Counted from the first letter of the stretch, positions 22,180-34,623 are shown. The stretch is DNA of 64,000 nt from Alisma plantago-aquatica (GCA_963693085.1 OY856410.1:1333619804-1333683803); one strand, 5' to 3'. The notes: generated by a model not told the origin, from the letters alone. Program-made: numbers and translations.

Positions 22180-23901
22180 GTTTATTTCAATCATCAGTGG
22201 TAAAGAATGTAGAAATCCCTGGTGGGTAAGTGTGATGCATCATAAAAAAGTTGTGTTCAATGCCTTGTTGCACTGCCAATGTGGGGGGAGGCAATAAATC
22301 TCCCAATATGAAAAGATTGTCTCTTACAAACTCTGTCTTGATGTATTGCCATCACATTTACAACTCAGCCAATGAAATGTAAGGGCCTCCTGTTATGTAT
22401 AAGAACTAGTGCCATGCCTCCATCCAAGCTTGTGTAGAGTATACTCCATTGACACATCTACCCACGTGATATTGGGTTCGCATCAAACCCCTGAGAACCA
22501 TATCAATCTCGGTAGACCAGATAAAAGACGGTGGTTGTGGTTGGCCAGCCATATAACAGATTCTGTAAGTAATATATTTCAAAAGTAAGGGTGTATATCA
22601 CAATTAATTGTATTATTTGGTTTTACATAATGTTAACAAAAATTTCGATTAATAACATACATCATTAATAAAACATTCACCAACATGAAGAAAAAATTCA
22701 TAACACTTATAATGCAATACAACATTTATAAAAATGCCTAAATTAAACAAGTGTATGCTGTTCATAACATCCATTTATAGTCATTCTAAAAAGAGAAGAC
22801 AATGTAAATGTATTTGCCATTCAACGTTATGGAGTCATTTGAGGTGAAGGGATGTCCACAAGAAGACGACAATCTTCCTCCAGACTGGCAATGTTGCGTT
22901 CTAAAACCTCATTCTCATACTTTTTGTTAGTGTATAATTCATCATAGTTGTGATGAATTTCAATGAAGTCCTTCATGTTCATCGCTTGACCCCACACTGA
23001 CTTGCACTCAACAGTTAGTAACATAATCTCTACTTTCAATTAATCAATTATTGGGGGGAGATCTACTGCCCAATGGAAGTATGTGCATCGGTCTTTTCCC
23101 TAAAATGTAGTACCGAGTTCAAGTTAATGGCAAAGAATGTGGAGCCTCGACAAGGGCAGTCTATTATTTATTGATGTACTATCGCACCTCATGAGTAGGG
23201 CATATGTAATACATTTCGCTCGGCCTTTGACTTAGAATGGAAAAGTCATATAACCTTGCATCCTCTATGTTAAGTTGTAAGGCTGCATTTAGCCCACAAT
23301 CACACCTTGGAACCTCAGATGGAGTCATCGACATCTAATAAAACAAAATTGATGATTAATACAAAAATGTCGAGTTCATGACATAGTTTTCAAAGATAAT
23401 ATGAAGAACATTTGTTTAGGAGTAGCTAATTGTTGCAACAGACAAGTGCAGTTCATTTAGACAGATCATAAAATAGTATATCTATGATGTATTGTATCCA
23501 TCTTCTTCTGTTGAAGAGTCATTATCGCTCGTTATTTGAAGTTAGTGGCGAAGATATCAACCCCTCTCCTGCATAGTTGAAATCTCTTCTTGTAGCCTAT
23601 CAGTGTCTGTTCTTGTTGAACAGACAAAGTCACAGTGTTCTGACCAAAACTTGCATTCGCTATGTGTATATGCGAGTTGTGATACCATTATATCCCTTAT
23701 TGCAGTTAGCGAGGCCACTGTAGGTTGTACTTGGTGTGCGGGCAACCTCATATGGCATCTGGTTGGTACAAGACCCCTACCACATGTAAAATATGGCTTG
23801 TGGGGATTGTTGTCTTCAAACCGTCCATTTGTCGCATCTGTGGCATCCATGTACACTTGTATGGTGCAGACCACATGGGCATGACGGCATGTCATTGCCC
23901 A
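22180..23901 (-). pseudogene. Decayed GRF zinc-finger and SANT-like coding region
   Basis: Minus-strand pieces in different frames give, in order: CPCGL with a later NPHKPYFTCG (about 23901-23750), CDCGL with a later CPTHEV (about 23320-23190), a charged coiled-coil-like segment (23039-22827), and a segment starting MAGQPQPP with FIWSTEID (about 22556-22440). CxCG followed by NPxxxYFxC fits the GRF-type zinc finger common in plant transposon-associated proteins. The WSTEID segment resembles the start of Myb/SANT-like domains. The segments may belong to one dead gene or to two. The same strand carries the Harbinger genes to the right, so it may be cargo of that element. Confidence 0.4.
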
Positions 23902-24062
23902 TTTCTAGACAGAAAACCTAATGAGACATAATTTGACATTGTTAATAAGTAGGCGAAATTGTAGTCAACAATTGAGTTTGAGAATAAAAGTTGGTCGTTA
24001 AGTTACAAAATTAAATTAGAAAAGGGAGTAAGTGAAACATGTTATAGAACATGTTTCAATGT

Positions 24063-25368
24063 CTACAAGTTAGAAAACATATGTAGAAACCACTGATTTG
24101 CCCGCATAGAATTGGCAACAGCTTCACGCAAAACGTCTCCCTCCCTAGCATCGACCGGACTTGTTTGTTGGAGAGAACTCAATTCGTTCAATATGTCAGT
24201 GGTAGTATGAGGCTCATCCAAGTTTTTGTCCATCATAGGATCACCATAATTTTGGTGCCGGATAAAATTGTGAACGATACAACAAGCCATTACAATCCAA
24301 GACTGAGACTGCAAGGGAAAATTCGCTCCTTTACGAAAGTAGGAAAACCTATTCTTCAACACACCAAAGGCTCGCTCAACAACATTACGTAGTTGAACAT
24401 GTCAGTGGTTGAATTGGCTGGTGTTGGTGTACCCTGCATCAACAAGATAGTACTTCCCAATGGGTACTTTGAACCCGCCTATGGTTGTAGCTGTGTGAAG
24501 TACCCTTTGGTCAGCAGCAGATCCCTCCCACTTAGTCATGATATATGTAAACTCCATTGAGAAGTCTACTACAACCATGAAATTCATGGAAACATTCCAT
24601 TTTCTATTCCTATATCGGTTCTTCTTATCACGCTTCACCAAAACGGGGATGTGTGTCCCGTCAATTGCCCCAATGGCATCCTAAGACAAGTATATAAGAA
24701 ATACACAAGTAAATACCAAACTCAGCGATGACAATAGTGGTTATAGTAACAACGGAATGGACAATGGTGAACTAAGTGATGGTCATACCTTGAAGTAAGG
24801 GTAAAATATTGAACTCTCGGCGATGCGGTGGTGCGGAGTTGTGGATGCAGTTGGCATGACAATATATTCGTTGCACAAAGCACACGCTGCATCCAACACC
24901 TCGTTAAACTTTCTGCTTTTGGTATCACCGTTGTGAATGTAGTCCTCAGCCAGAACATAGTTGGTATGGCCATGGCCAACCATTTGAAGGAAGTAGAAAC
25001 TTCCTCCACTGATGACACACACCTATGGTACTTTTCAACAAACCTCGGTGCTCAAGTTTGTCAACAAAGGCGAAAACCATATTGGGTAGCATACGGTACA
25101 AATTGTACGCCCTCCTTTCATGTTCGGTTATTATTTCTAAAACCTTTTGATGGTCGCTCCTAATACTAACCGATCTCGATATTGGTTGGTGTGTGGTTGT
25201 AGCGTATAATTTTTTCATGATATTGTGGTATATTGGGTCTGCTATTTGGTAGGATATTGTGTTAGCAATGTCATTAGCCGGACCAGACATAAGATCCAGT
25301 AGTTGTAGAATGTCATCAGTTATTTCATATGGATGAATATCAGCCATCACGTCTAGAATTAAAAGCAA
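24063..25368 (-). pseudogene. PIF/Harbinger transposase (DDE_Tnp_4), nearly complete but broken
   Basis: Catalyses cut-and-paste transposition of PIF/Harbinger elements. The DDE motif is readable on the minus strand: first D in GAIDGTHIPV (about 24665), second D in YYLVDAGYTN (about 24430), E in NVVERAFGVLKNRF (about 24380). The conserved end IVMACCIVHNFIRHQN follows. A 108-bp intron (24681-24788) with GT...AG ends separates FYPYFK from DAIGAIDG, the usual place in plant family members. Breaks: an in-frame TGA at about 24400, where R fits, and frameshifts near 25000 around the VGHGHTNYV segment. Length before decay was about 400 residues, normal for the family. Confidence 0.85.
24681..24788 (-). 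other. Intron of Harbinger transposase
   Basis: The minus strand gives AAG/GTATGACC at the donor and TGTCTTAG/GATGCC at the acceptor. Removal joins the two exons in phase 0. Confidence 0.75.
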
Positions 25369-25744
25369 ATACCCGCATAAGAAAAATATCGAGATATTAT
25401 AGAAATGAAATTAGGGATATAGCGAAAAAATAGAAAATACTGACCAAATAGCAAATAACAAGATAAACCATTACATAGTATCATAGTTCAGATATTATTC
25501 CCAACGAAATTAAATAGTACAACAACAACTTTTGAGAAAGTTCATAAAATAAAAGGCAGGATACTGATATAGTTCTTAAATTAGACAACCTCAGAAGTAT
25601 GGCGGTGGGGCATGATATGGTTGTGGCATGAAGGGTGATTGTGATGCAGAAGCTCCAGAAGACGTGTTCTTCATTTCCCATAGGTCTTGCAACCAAATGG
25701 TAATTTTTTGTGGGGTGTCCATAAGGCTTAGGTAAATGTTACGG

Positions 25745-26560
25745 TTAGCTAGATCTTTTATGGCATGCATAAGAGTGGTAAAACTGGGATAGGGGCGTCA
25801 GGCTAGCCTGCATGAAAGTGGTGCAAAATGGTTTGGTATTTGTCTTTGTCATTACACCTAGCAGCAATTCAGCTGCCCATCTCATGTACCTTGGAAAACA
25901 CTTTTGTGAATTCGGAAACGACATCATTAGACAGGACACAACTTTCCTATCAGCTTGACGCTCACTTCCTGTGTCTGATCGTGGTGGGAGTCCGTGCACC
26001 AACACCTTGGTTGTATGATCCGCCGTTGGTTTCCTCACTTTGCATCCCAGAATTACCCATGTCTTCAGTGAAATCGGTTAGACCGGTCAGTTTTGGGATG
26101 ACAAATAATCAGATGCATCTAGGTCAACAACAACATCATCTTCAGATGTAGAAGGAGGTTGTCTATCGGTTGAGGACATTGCATGATGGCCCCTATCTAT
26201 GTTCCTCCCCCCCATCAACTCGACATCGTGGTAGTGGTAGAATGGTCTATTGATCAATCTCACTAGTTCCCTATTTTCCTAAAATAGGGGACAACTACTG
26301 ATTAGGTCAATATTAACAAGTTTAATTTAATATATAATACTCAGTGAAGTGTATATTATTAGACATACCGCAAGTGCCTCCCTCCACTCTGGGGTGTTAG
26401 GCAATATTGGCTTGTGCCTGCTTTCATCCCATCCAACACCACTTTTGTTGGTCACCAGTTTTATCTTTGCATAGTCTTTCATGAGATTCTTCCACCGATT
26501 TTTTAACTAATCCAATGTACCCTCGTTCCTCCCCATCATGATATGCCAATCGCTTAGCAT
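25745..26560 (-). pseudogene. Harbinger ORF1, Myb/SANT-like DNA-binding protein, decayed
   Basis: The first exon (about 26560-26369) encodes LKNRWKNLMKDYAKIK and SGVGWDESRHKPIL, the core of the Myb/SANT-like domain that partners PIF transposase and binds element ends. A donor GTATG at 26368-26364 and an acceptor TATTTTAG at 26286-26279 bound a 90-bp intron. The second exon (26278 leftward) continues with PFYHYHDVELMGGRN and an acidic stretch, then a TGA. A further frame 26038-25745 looks like the shifted C terminus. An early TGA within the SANT domain and the later stop make it inactive. It sits upstream of the transposase on the same strand, the usual two-gene layout. Confidence 0.65.
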
Positions 26561-26574
26561 TTCCCTCCATGTTA

Positions 26575-27823
26575 AAAAATAAATGAAATGACTATGAAAA
26601 AGATCTACCTATACTAATGGTTGTACAATTTGCACGTATACAAAGCATAAGCAGTCAAGGCACACAGTCATAGCACAAATAAGAAGAAGTTGAATAATTA
26701 AAAATAGGGTGTCCCAGTTCTAGTTTTGAAAAGTTGACACATAAAAAAACCTACATGAATGATTCAGACCTCAATGTAGGGCTTATAACACATACTTGTT
26801 CCAACTTAAACAAATATATTACATAAGATATTTGTACCTGAACAAATTATGACCTATCAAACATAATACATGATACATATTAACCTGAAAACACACTGAC
26901 ATATATAACATAAATCTACTTGTCGGGTTCCTTCCATGACCAAACAATATGTTACAACAATCATGTCTAAATATAACCCTGTCCTCGTAAATGAGGTTAC
27001 TAGCAGGGAGAAATCATTAATTCAATTGTCAATATAAAGATATAACTATTATTTTGTTCCTATCCCTTATGGTCGACCTATTTCATTTCAATGCATCCCT
27101 TTTATCTTGGAATATCCCAAAAGATGACATACTTTTTTGCTCTTATATGAAAAATAAAATCATATATCTGGTTCATTACACAGAAAACATGATTGTATTG
27201 ATCATGAGAAATACCTGGTCATTCGAAATCAAGGTTGAAGAGATGAGCAAGTGACAGTGTTAGGGACGATAGATACAACAAATGTAGAGGGAATACATAT
27301 TAGACAAAATAATTGGACTATTTGAAATAAATAATGAACAACTTGTTTAGATGGGCAAATAATATTATGGAACCAAAGTAGACTAAATCGGCATCACAAA
27401 ATGGTGATAGGAGTAGTAGAATATTGTGCTCTACATAGAATGGTGGTGTATTGATGTTTATAACATGATTAACAACACCATAATTTAGGTGATCTACAAC
27501 ACAATATTCGGCATTCAGATATATGTTTCAACTTAAACAAAAATATTACATCATATTATTTTAAACGGAACAAATAGTAACCAATCAAATTAGGGCTTAT
27601 AGCACATAATTTTTCCAACTACAAACTAGTATGTTTATGAGCATATATAATGTACACTACACACTAGTATGTTCCAAATAAAAATAATTAATACATAATA
27701 GGTGGATTCCAATTTTGTACCATCATAGTAGACCTAGTTGGGGGGGGGCAGACCTCAGTCAAGGGTTGTGTACAAGGTGCCAAAATATATTAACCAAAAG
27801 CAAAGTTGGTACTAAAGTTTACA
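26575..27823. repeat. Tandem block, copy 1 (1249 bp)
   Basis: Starts AAAATAAATGAAATGACTAT and runs to the same sequence at 27824. It is the longest copy and holds a segment (about 27093-27417) missing from copy 2. No coding function seen. Confidence 0.85.
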
Positions 27824-28683
27824 AAATAAATGAAATGACTATGAAAAAGATCTACCTATACTAATGGGTGTACAATTTGCACGTATACATAGCATAAGTA
27901 GTCAAGGCGCATAGTCATAACACAAATAACAAGAAGTTGAATAATCAAAATTAGGGTGTCCCAGTTCTAGTTTTGAAAAGTTGACACAAAAAAAACCTAC
28001 ACGAATGATTCAGACCTCAATGTAGGGCTTATAGCACATACTTGTTCCAACTAAAACAATATATTACATAAGATATTTGTACCTGAACAACTAATGACCT
28101 ATCAAACATAATACATGATACATATTAACATGAAAACACACCTGAAAACACACTGGCAGATATTACATAAATATACTTCTCAGGTTCCTTCCATGAACAA
28201 ACAATATGCTACAAGAATAATGTCTAAATATAATCATGTCCTCATAAATGAGGTTACTAACAGGGAGAACTCATTAATTAAATTGTCAATATAAATATAT
28301 TACTATTATTTTGTTCCTATCCCATATGGTCGACCTATTTCATTTCAATGCAGAATATTGTTCTCTACATCTAATGCTGGTGTATTGATGTTTATAACAT
28401 GATTAACAGCACAACACCATAATTTAGGTGATCTACAACACAATAGTCAGCATTCAGATATATGTTTCAACTTAAACAAAAATATTACATCATATTATTT
28501 TAAACAGAACAAATGTACACTACATACTAGAATGTTCCAAATAAAAATAATTAATACGTAATAGGTGGAATCCAATTTTGTACCATCATAGTAGACCTAG
28601 TTGGGGGGGGGGAGCAGACCTCAGTCAAGGGTTGTGTACAAGGTGCAAAAATATATTAACACAAAGTTGGTACTAAAGTTTAC
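27824..28683. repeat. Tandem block, copy 2 (860 bp)
   Basis: Same order as copy 1 with a deletion of about 325 bp after the CATTTCAATGCA segment and another of about 75 bp near 28510. Confidence 0.85.
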
Positions 28684-29395
28684 AAAATAAAAGAAATTAC
28701 TATGAAAAAGATCTACCTATACTAATGGGTGTACAATTTGCACATATACAAACCATAAGCACTCATAACAAAAATAAGAAGAAGTTGAATAATCAAAATT
28801 AGGGTGACCCAGTTCTAGTTTTGAAAAGTTGACACAAAAAAACTACATGAATGATTTAGACCTCAATGTAGGGCTTATAGCACATACTTGTTCCAACTTA
28901 AACAAATATATTACATAAGATATTTGTACCTGAACAACTAATGACCTATCAAACATAATACATGATACATATTAACATGAAAACACACCTAAAAACACAC
29001 TGACAGATATTACATAAATCTACTTCTTGGGTTCCTTCCATGACCAAACAATATGCTACAACAATCATGTCTAAATATAATCATGTCCTCGTAAATGAGG
29101 TTACTAGTAGGGAGAACTCACTAAATAAATTATCAATATAAATATATAACAATTATTTTGTTCCTATCCCATATGGTCGACCTATTTCATTTCAATGCAT
29201 CCCTTTTATCTTGGAATATCCCAAAAGATGAGATACTTTTTTGCTCTTATATGAAAAATAAAATCATATATCTAGTTCATTACACAGAAAATGTGTTCGT
29301 ATTGATCAGGAGAAATACATGGTCAGTTGAAATCAAGGTTGAGGATAGGAGCATGGGTCAGGGACGGTACATACAATAAATGTAGAGGGACGGTA
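28684..29395. repeat. Tandem block, copy 3 (about 710 bp, right part missing)
   Basis: Follows copies 1 and 2 closely, keeps the segment lost from copy 2, then ends near 29395 in unrelated sequence. Only the first 60% of the unit is present. Confidence 0.8.
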
Positions 29396-29914
29396 CACAT
29401 AAGCCGCTAGCCTACTGAAACAAAGATGAGGGTCGGTCAAGAGGGTCGGCAAAGACATACCTCTCAAGTAGTTGGGCGACTTTTGAGTATAGGGGCTCTG
29501 TAGCGGAGACTTCAGAGAAGATTTTGTGGAGGATGTGAAGGTGAACAAGGAGGATTTCAGATATGATTCACAACACTATATAGCAGCAGCGGAAGCAACA
29601 CTTGCCCTTGCTAGGGTTTACTGGGCTTGCACATAGTGAAAAGGGGGGCTTTGATGGGAGATAAAAACTCAGGATGATGCCTGATTGTCACCGTCTAGAC
29701 TGGCGGTGTAGCTCAGCGATTGTAGATGACCCACCGTACTCCTCTGTTGGATTGATTGATCAGCTGTTGCACCGCCACTATCCAGTCTTATCCCTACGGC
29801 ACTGCCCTGCCATACGAAACGATGGGTTGTTGCATGTCTCCGGAGAGGGCATCATAACTCACAGGCATTGACTTCTCAGGAGAGGGATAAAAAGAGAGAG
29901 CAGAAGAGGGAGAT
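29396..29914. other. Spacer before CACTA element
   Basis: GC-richer than its surroundings. It contains short frames on both strands (for example 29674-29871) with no recognisable protein features. Confidence 0.4.
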
Positions 29915-30260
29915 ATCTATAGCAAACATACTCATTAGTGGCCTTTCAGAAATGCCACTAAAAAAAGCCAGTAAATAGGTTTAGCGGCATTTGTTGACAT
30001 TTAAAAAAATGCCTCTAGCGCCAATGCCACTAGGAAGATAGTGGCTTAAGTTTTAAAATCCACTAAAAGTTTGTCTTTAGTGGCTTCAAATAAATGCCAC
30101 ATAAAGGCCACCAAACCATCATTTGGCATTTATAAAAAAACCACTATCCATCAATTTTCTTTTATACAAATGCCACTATTTTGTATTATGTTGGTGTATG
30201 AAAATGTTCTTATTGAGTTTAATGGCGTATAAAAAAAGCCACTAATGACTACTAGTTCTG
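29915..30260 (+). repeat. Left subterminal repeats of CACTA element
   Basis: TAGTGGC, AATGCCACTA and AGTGGCATT-like motifs recur in both orientations within this segment, mirroring those at 50180-50340. Confidence 0.6.
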
Positions 30261-30389
30261 TATTACTACATTTTCATGGCTTTTAGTCATTCAATTTTCA
30301 ATTCATTATCATTATTTCTAAATGAATGTCAATTGTAGACGAACTCACTTTTCTAAAAGTATGAATATTTTTTATTTATAATCAATTGA

Positions 30390-30545
30390 GAATTACATGG
30401 GGAGGAAATTTTACCTTGCCCCTTATATTAAATACAACACCAATGGCATACTTTCATTCAACATTTTACCTTGCCCCTTATATTGAATTACACGGGGAGG
30501 ACGTTTTACCTTGCCCCTTATATTGAATACAACACCAATGTTTAC
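30390..30545. repeat. Short tandem repeat, three partial units
   Basis: The segment TTTTACCTTGCCCCTTATAT occurs at 30409, 30464 and 30504, with flanking GGGGAGGA and AATACAACACCAATG repeated in part. Spacings are 55 and 40 bp. Confidence 0.8.
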
Positions 30546-30584
30546 AGCTACATTTTATGGTTTGCAAAATCTTCTTGTTCAACA

Positions 30585-30812
30585 ACATGGCATGCATGAT
30601 GTCTTCAACATTGATGGAGCTGGCTCAACAACTATTGTTGTATCTGGTCTCATATTGCCTGGTTCCTTGAGATGGTGAGTGCGGAATATGCTCCTTGGTT
30701 CTGCACTTGGAGCTGCCTTTTGCTTTCTACTCAGATGGGCCCATCTGAAACTTGTAGAGAAGGTAGCTGAGCAGAGTGTACTTCCGTTGGCATCTGATTC
30801 TGGTGAATGATG
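30585..30812 (+). pseudogene. Unidentified exon-like fragment, possibly captured
   Basis: One plus-strand frame reads through FNIDGAGSTTIVVSGLILPG, then a TGA at about 30678 that overlaps a good splice donor (ATG/GTGAGT), then LLGSALGAAFCFLLRWAHLK and KVAEQSVLPLASDSG. The second part looks like a membrane segment with a charged flank. I do not recognise the protein. It lies within the CACTA element, next to the pyrophosphatase fragment but on the opposite strand, so a second captured gene piece is plausible. It could also be chance coding potential. Confidence 0.3.
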
Positions 30813-31097
30813 CAGGAAGCAGGGTGGGTGTGGCAATTGAAAGGCTTGAAAGTAGCCTCAGAAAATACATGTTGCAAGGTGCAGTTGGCTGTTGTGTTCA
30901 GGAATCATAACAGCAAGGTGATAGCTAAGTCCAAAGCCTCAACCTAAGTCCAAAGCAAAAAGTTAAACAAAAAATACATGTATCCTTGTTCTAGATGGTT
31001 AAACAAAAAAAACCATGCTGAAGGTGCTTGTTTAGTGTAAAGCAACAAATAATAAGGGCTTGTTTAGTGTAAAGTCGCAAATAATAAGGGCAAATAA

Positions 31098-31310
31098 TTT
31101 ACCTGCTGATTCATCTCAACAATGCCACATGCATTATCAACAATAGGTCCAAACATATCCATAGTCAATACATATGCAGCAGTACTCAACATCCCCATGG
31201 TTGCAACAGTAGTCCCCAAAAGACCACACGTGGGAATTCCAATTTCATCTACTAGGCAGAGATGATAGATACACTGATCTCCAGAACTGGAAGAGCTATA
31301 GATTCTAAAC
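31098..31310 (-). pseudogene. Captured fragment of type II vacuolar/Golgi H+-pyrophosphatase gene
   Basis: H+-translocating pyrophosphatase uses pyrophosphate to pump protons across endomembranes. The minus strand encodes LVDEIGIPTCGLLGTTVATM, then GMLSTAAYVLTMDMFGPI, then VDNACGIVEMNQQ, and ends at a CAG/GTAAAT splice donor. Just upstream, in another frame, GLESIALPVLEISVSIISA matches the adjoining part of the enzyme. A small deletion (about 25-30 bp) between the two parts removes the WLGxTSG segment. The GLESTALPV and TMDMFGPI wording fits type II (AVP2-like) enzymes rather than type I. The exon edge and donor survive, so it came from genomic DNA, not from a processed transcript. It is one exon or less of a roughly 800-residue protein. 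Confidence 0.8.
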
Positions 31311-31399
31311 CTCTGGTGCAACAAGTGGCCTAATACAGAGCAGTTGCAACATCCATGTCGAATCCACCAACAGACTAACTGACAAATGGCAAGCAAACC

Positions 31400-32816
31400 T
31401 TTCTTTCTTACTTTGCAATTTCATTTTCATTTGATAGCTTCCTCCAAGGGCCTAATGCAATTTCATGCTCTTCTCAGGTTTTAGCTCTAAAATTACAAAA
31501 AACCATTACCAAAACAAACTTTTAGGAATTGTTAATTCCTCTTGCAAGTTGTAGCAATAGAAGTGCAATGTTCATAAAAAAATATAACTAGTACATGATT
31601 ACAGTTAGCATGACAGTACATTGGTTCATCAAATTAAAAAGAAATTTACATTCCATCTCTATCAAAGCAATGTTCATGTTACATTCCAGTTCTAGTATAT
31701 GAACCATCAAAGCTAGACATAGCAGAACAGAGATTTACCTATCTATACAACTCAGATGTGTAGAGTGGATGGTTGGTTGGCATGCTCCTAGCTTGTAGCA
31801 CATAATTCTTTTGTCATTGGTTCATTATCCAATGTATAAGTGAACAATTTAACAAGGTTGATAATAAGCACACCATTCAGATTTATATACACTGCATTAG
31901 CAATCAAACAACTAGACTAGAAAAGGAATTAAAACAACAACCTATATATGAAGGTGTAAGGAATTGAGAGCCAATCACATCATTTTTCTATATTATTTTT
32001 CCCAATCCTAGTGTTTCTTAGGAATCCGATTGTCGAATTTCCCATCAGTTTTGCAATTGGGTCATGGCAGATATGAGGTGAGGAACTACCACATTTAGAA
32101 ACACCATCACAACTCTTAATAGACTCTACTCACAATAAGCAAATAGGTTTAAAAACCATAAACTAGAGGGTAGGATAAATAGATGTAGCCTCCTGGAAGT
32201 TTAAAGAAAAACATGTGTGAAATAGACACCTTAACTAAAATGTCTAAGTATATTATTGTAGTTCCTGTAATATACAACAATTAGTTTGCAAAATATGTAC
32301 TGACATTAGTGAATTAGGCAATACATATGGGGCATGTGCATATGTTGTTTGATATGTCTTCCAAGATGTAAGTAACTGGTAAATCGTGTTATGTAGGAGT
32401 TTAAGGTTTTGAGAAAGAATGGAAGAACATACCTGATCGAATTCCGTTGAATGATGTGCATGTTCCAAGCCTTTCACATTTCCAAGCATGGTATAATACT
32501 TTAAAAATGAGGGGCACAAAGTCCTCAAAACAAATTTAATCCAATTTCTAGAATTGAATGCATCCAATCTAAATATCGCATTTTGGAATCTAAAGGACAC
32601 TACATTTCAGATGGCACTAAGCATAGCGTGAAGTTCATCTTGAGCAATGATCCAGGAACTTGGGAAAGATGTGGAAGTGAATATCACTTCAAAGATCGTT
32701 GCTGAATAATGTTTGTATTTCCTGAACCCTGGAGAGTAAAGACACAAACAATTAGGGAGAATATTACCACATTTAATACAATGGTTACTAATATGTAATT
32801 CGTCCATAATGGAATG
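31400..32816. other. CACTA interior with no recognised gene
   Basis: Minus-strand frames at 32600-32253 and 32807-32607 are the longest. The first ends near a good donor (CAG/GTATGT at about 32435) and could be a captured exon, but I recognise no family. The remainder is AT-rich without structure. Confidence 0.35.
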
Positions 32817-32821
32817 GTAGC
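32817..32821. repeat. Target site duplication of element A, left copy
   Basis: GTAGC here and GTAGC at 44339-44343, exactly outside the two LTRs. Confidence 0.9.
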
Positions 32822-34609
32822 TGATCGGCCTAAATCACACATCCAAAATTGGAGGCAGATTTGAAGTTAGTCGGACTTTTACATTTATAACCTGAACTCT
32901 TCTAGGCCCCCGCAACTTTGCTTACGGGGTCAAAGTAGATATATGGGGTCGAACACAGGGACAAGGGTGGTAGTGTTGAGAGCTCTGAATCGACACGCTA
33001 CACTCCAACAGGTACAAAGAGATAGTAAACTCCCCAAGGGGAAACATCAAGATGTCACAAACAAAACAAAGAAAACTATCTCCAACTAGAGTTACAAGAA
33101 GGATTTAAGGTTTTAGTCATTTAGCAGTTTTTAGGGGTTTTCATGCAACAGAAACAGAAAGATCAAACTAGAGCTAAAGCAAGGTGCGAAGGATAAACTT
33201 TGGTAAAACAAGTGGCAGCAGGAGCATCATGTACCCCTCCTCTCAGAGCGAGTACCTCTAACCAAGCATCAACACCCCTCTCGAGGTTGCTGGACTTAAG
33301 TTAGAGTGAAATGTTACTGAAGCAACTCCGTTCCAGGCACTCTCGTACTCTAGAATTGGACCAAACACTAGAGCCACAACACATCTCTCAAAGTTGTTGT
33401 GACGGGAAAACACGATTCGGTAGCTAAGCGAAACGCGATCCAAACATGCAAGCTAGAGTTCAGATGTTAAACATAGCAGTCATCCAATAATTACACCAAG
33501 CATAGAGCAGCAAGTGATTAAGCTTTTCCATTTCCATAAACATTAAAGGTCTTAATTACAGTGCATAAGTAAAGAATTAAATAACAGAAATAAAGATAAA
33601 TGTCGCCTTCTTGATGTAGAAGGACGACAGACCACTGCAGCTCTCCAGCCCGATATCGGTCAAGAGCCTAGCCCGATACAGTAGTGTCGGGTGGCACACC
33701 CTCTCGGGCGGCACACCGTGACGGCCGACTGTATCGCTCAAGGACCCTGGCCGATACGCTCATGTCGGGCGGCGCACCCTCTCGGGCGGCACGCTATGAC
33801 GGGCTAAGCGTATCGAGTTCGATATCGTGTCTGGCATGGAGCGATGCAACTACTGTCGGGCACTTGTGTCACTCATCAACGTTGGCCGATATCGGCCTAC
33901 AGTGTCACCTGGGACAGTCTTAAGTGAATCATCCCCTCCCTCTCGGGATGAGGAAGAGATCACCTCGAGTTGCCCGGTACGAGCACTGAGGCACAATACT
34001 CTTGCTCTCGCAATTTTCCTCCGAAGATCGCTCACAGTTCCCAACTGTGCAAACTGTCTTTTTGGCTTCTTGTAGCTGCTATTTATAGGCAGCGTTTGGG
34101 GGAAGTTATGGTGCTCGAAGCGCCACGTGTCCTCCTTATTCGCGGGTCGGTGGACGGCTGATACTGGTGTCGCTCGGCACAGGGGTGTCTGCTATCAGTC
34201 ACGTGACGGGCGACGCTTGCCGGTGGGTGGCCTGTGTCGTGCGACAAGCTTGGGTTGTCGTGGCAAACTCGGCTCCCTATCGGGTAAAAAATGTGTCGTC
34301 CGTCAGTTTCTTTTTGCGCGGCATCCCCATATCACGCGCCGTTGTGTCGCGCTACCCTGTTGGGCAGTGCTTGTATCGGGCTTCAGGAAGGCCGAAAGCA
34401 GGTGGAGCTTATTTGTGGGCCGGGACGGCCTTGTTGATGATAAAATGTACCAAAATGAGGAAAAACTCTACAAAAGATGGAAATATTGGATTAAGAGCGT
34501 GGTTTGGCCAATTATTGCAAAAGTACTTATAAAAGAGAGGAAACAGTTTAAAAGGGCAGTTTTGATAACAGAAAAACAATCTAAAATATCACAAAATTTG
34601 GTGTTATCA
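32822..34609 (-). repeat. 3' LTR of element A (1788 bp)
   Basis: Begins TGATCGGCC and ends TGTTATCA. It aligns throughout with 42574-44338; the first 275 bp differ by about 7%. The GC-rich half (33640-34420) is full of TCGGGC and CGATA motifs and gives spurious frames on both strands. A minus-strand TATA box (CTATAAATAG) is at 34079-34088. Confidence 0.9.
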
Positions 34610-34623
34610 ACTCCCCCAAACTT
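34610..34623 (-). promoter_or_regulatory. Polypurine tract of element A
   Basis: Minus-strand AAGTTTGGGGGAGT directly before the LTR start TGATAACA, the form seen in Athila/Tat elements. Confidence 0.8.

Noticed and set aside
27054..29379. Conserved 66-73 codon frames at 27054 and 29158
   Set aside because: Similarity is explained by the tandem block duplication. No start context or domain.
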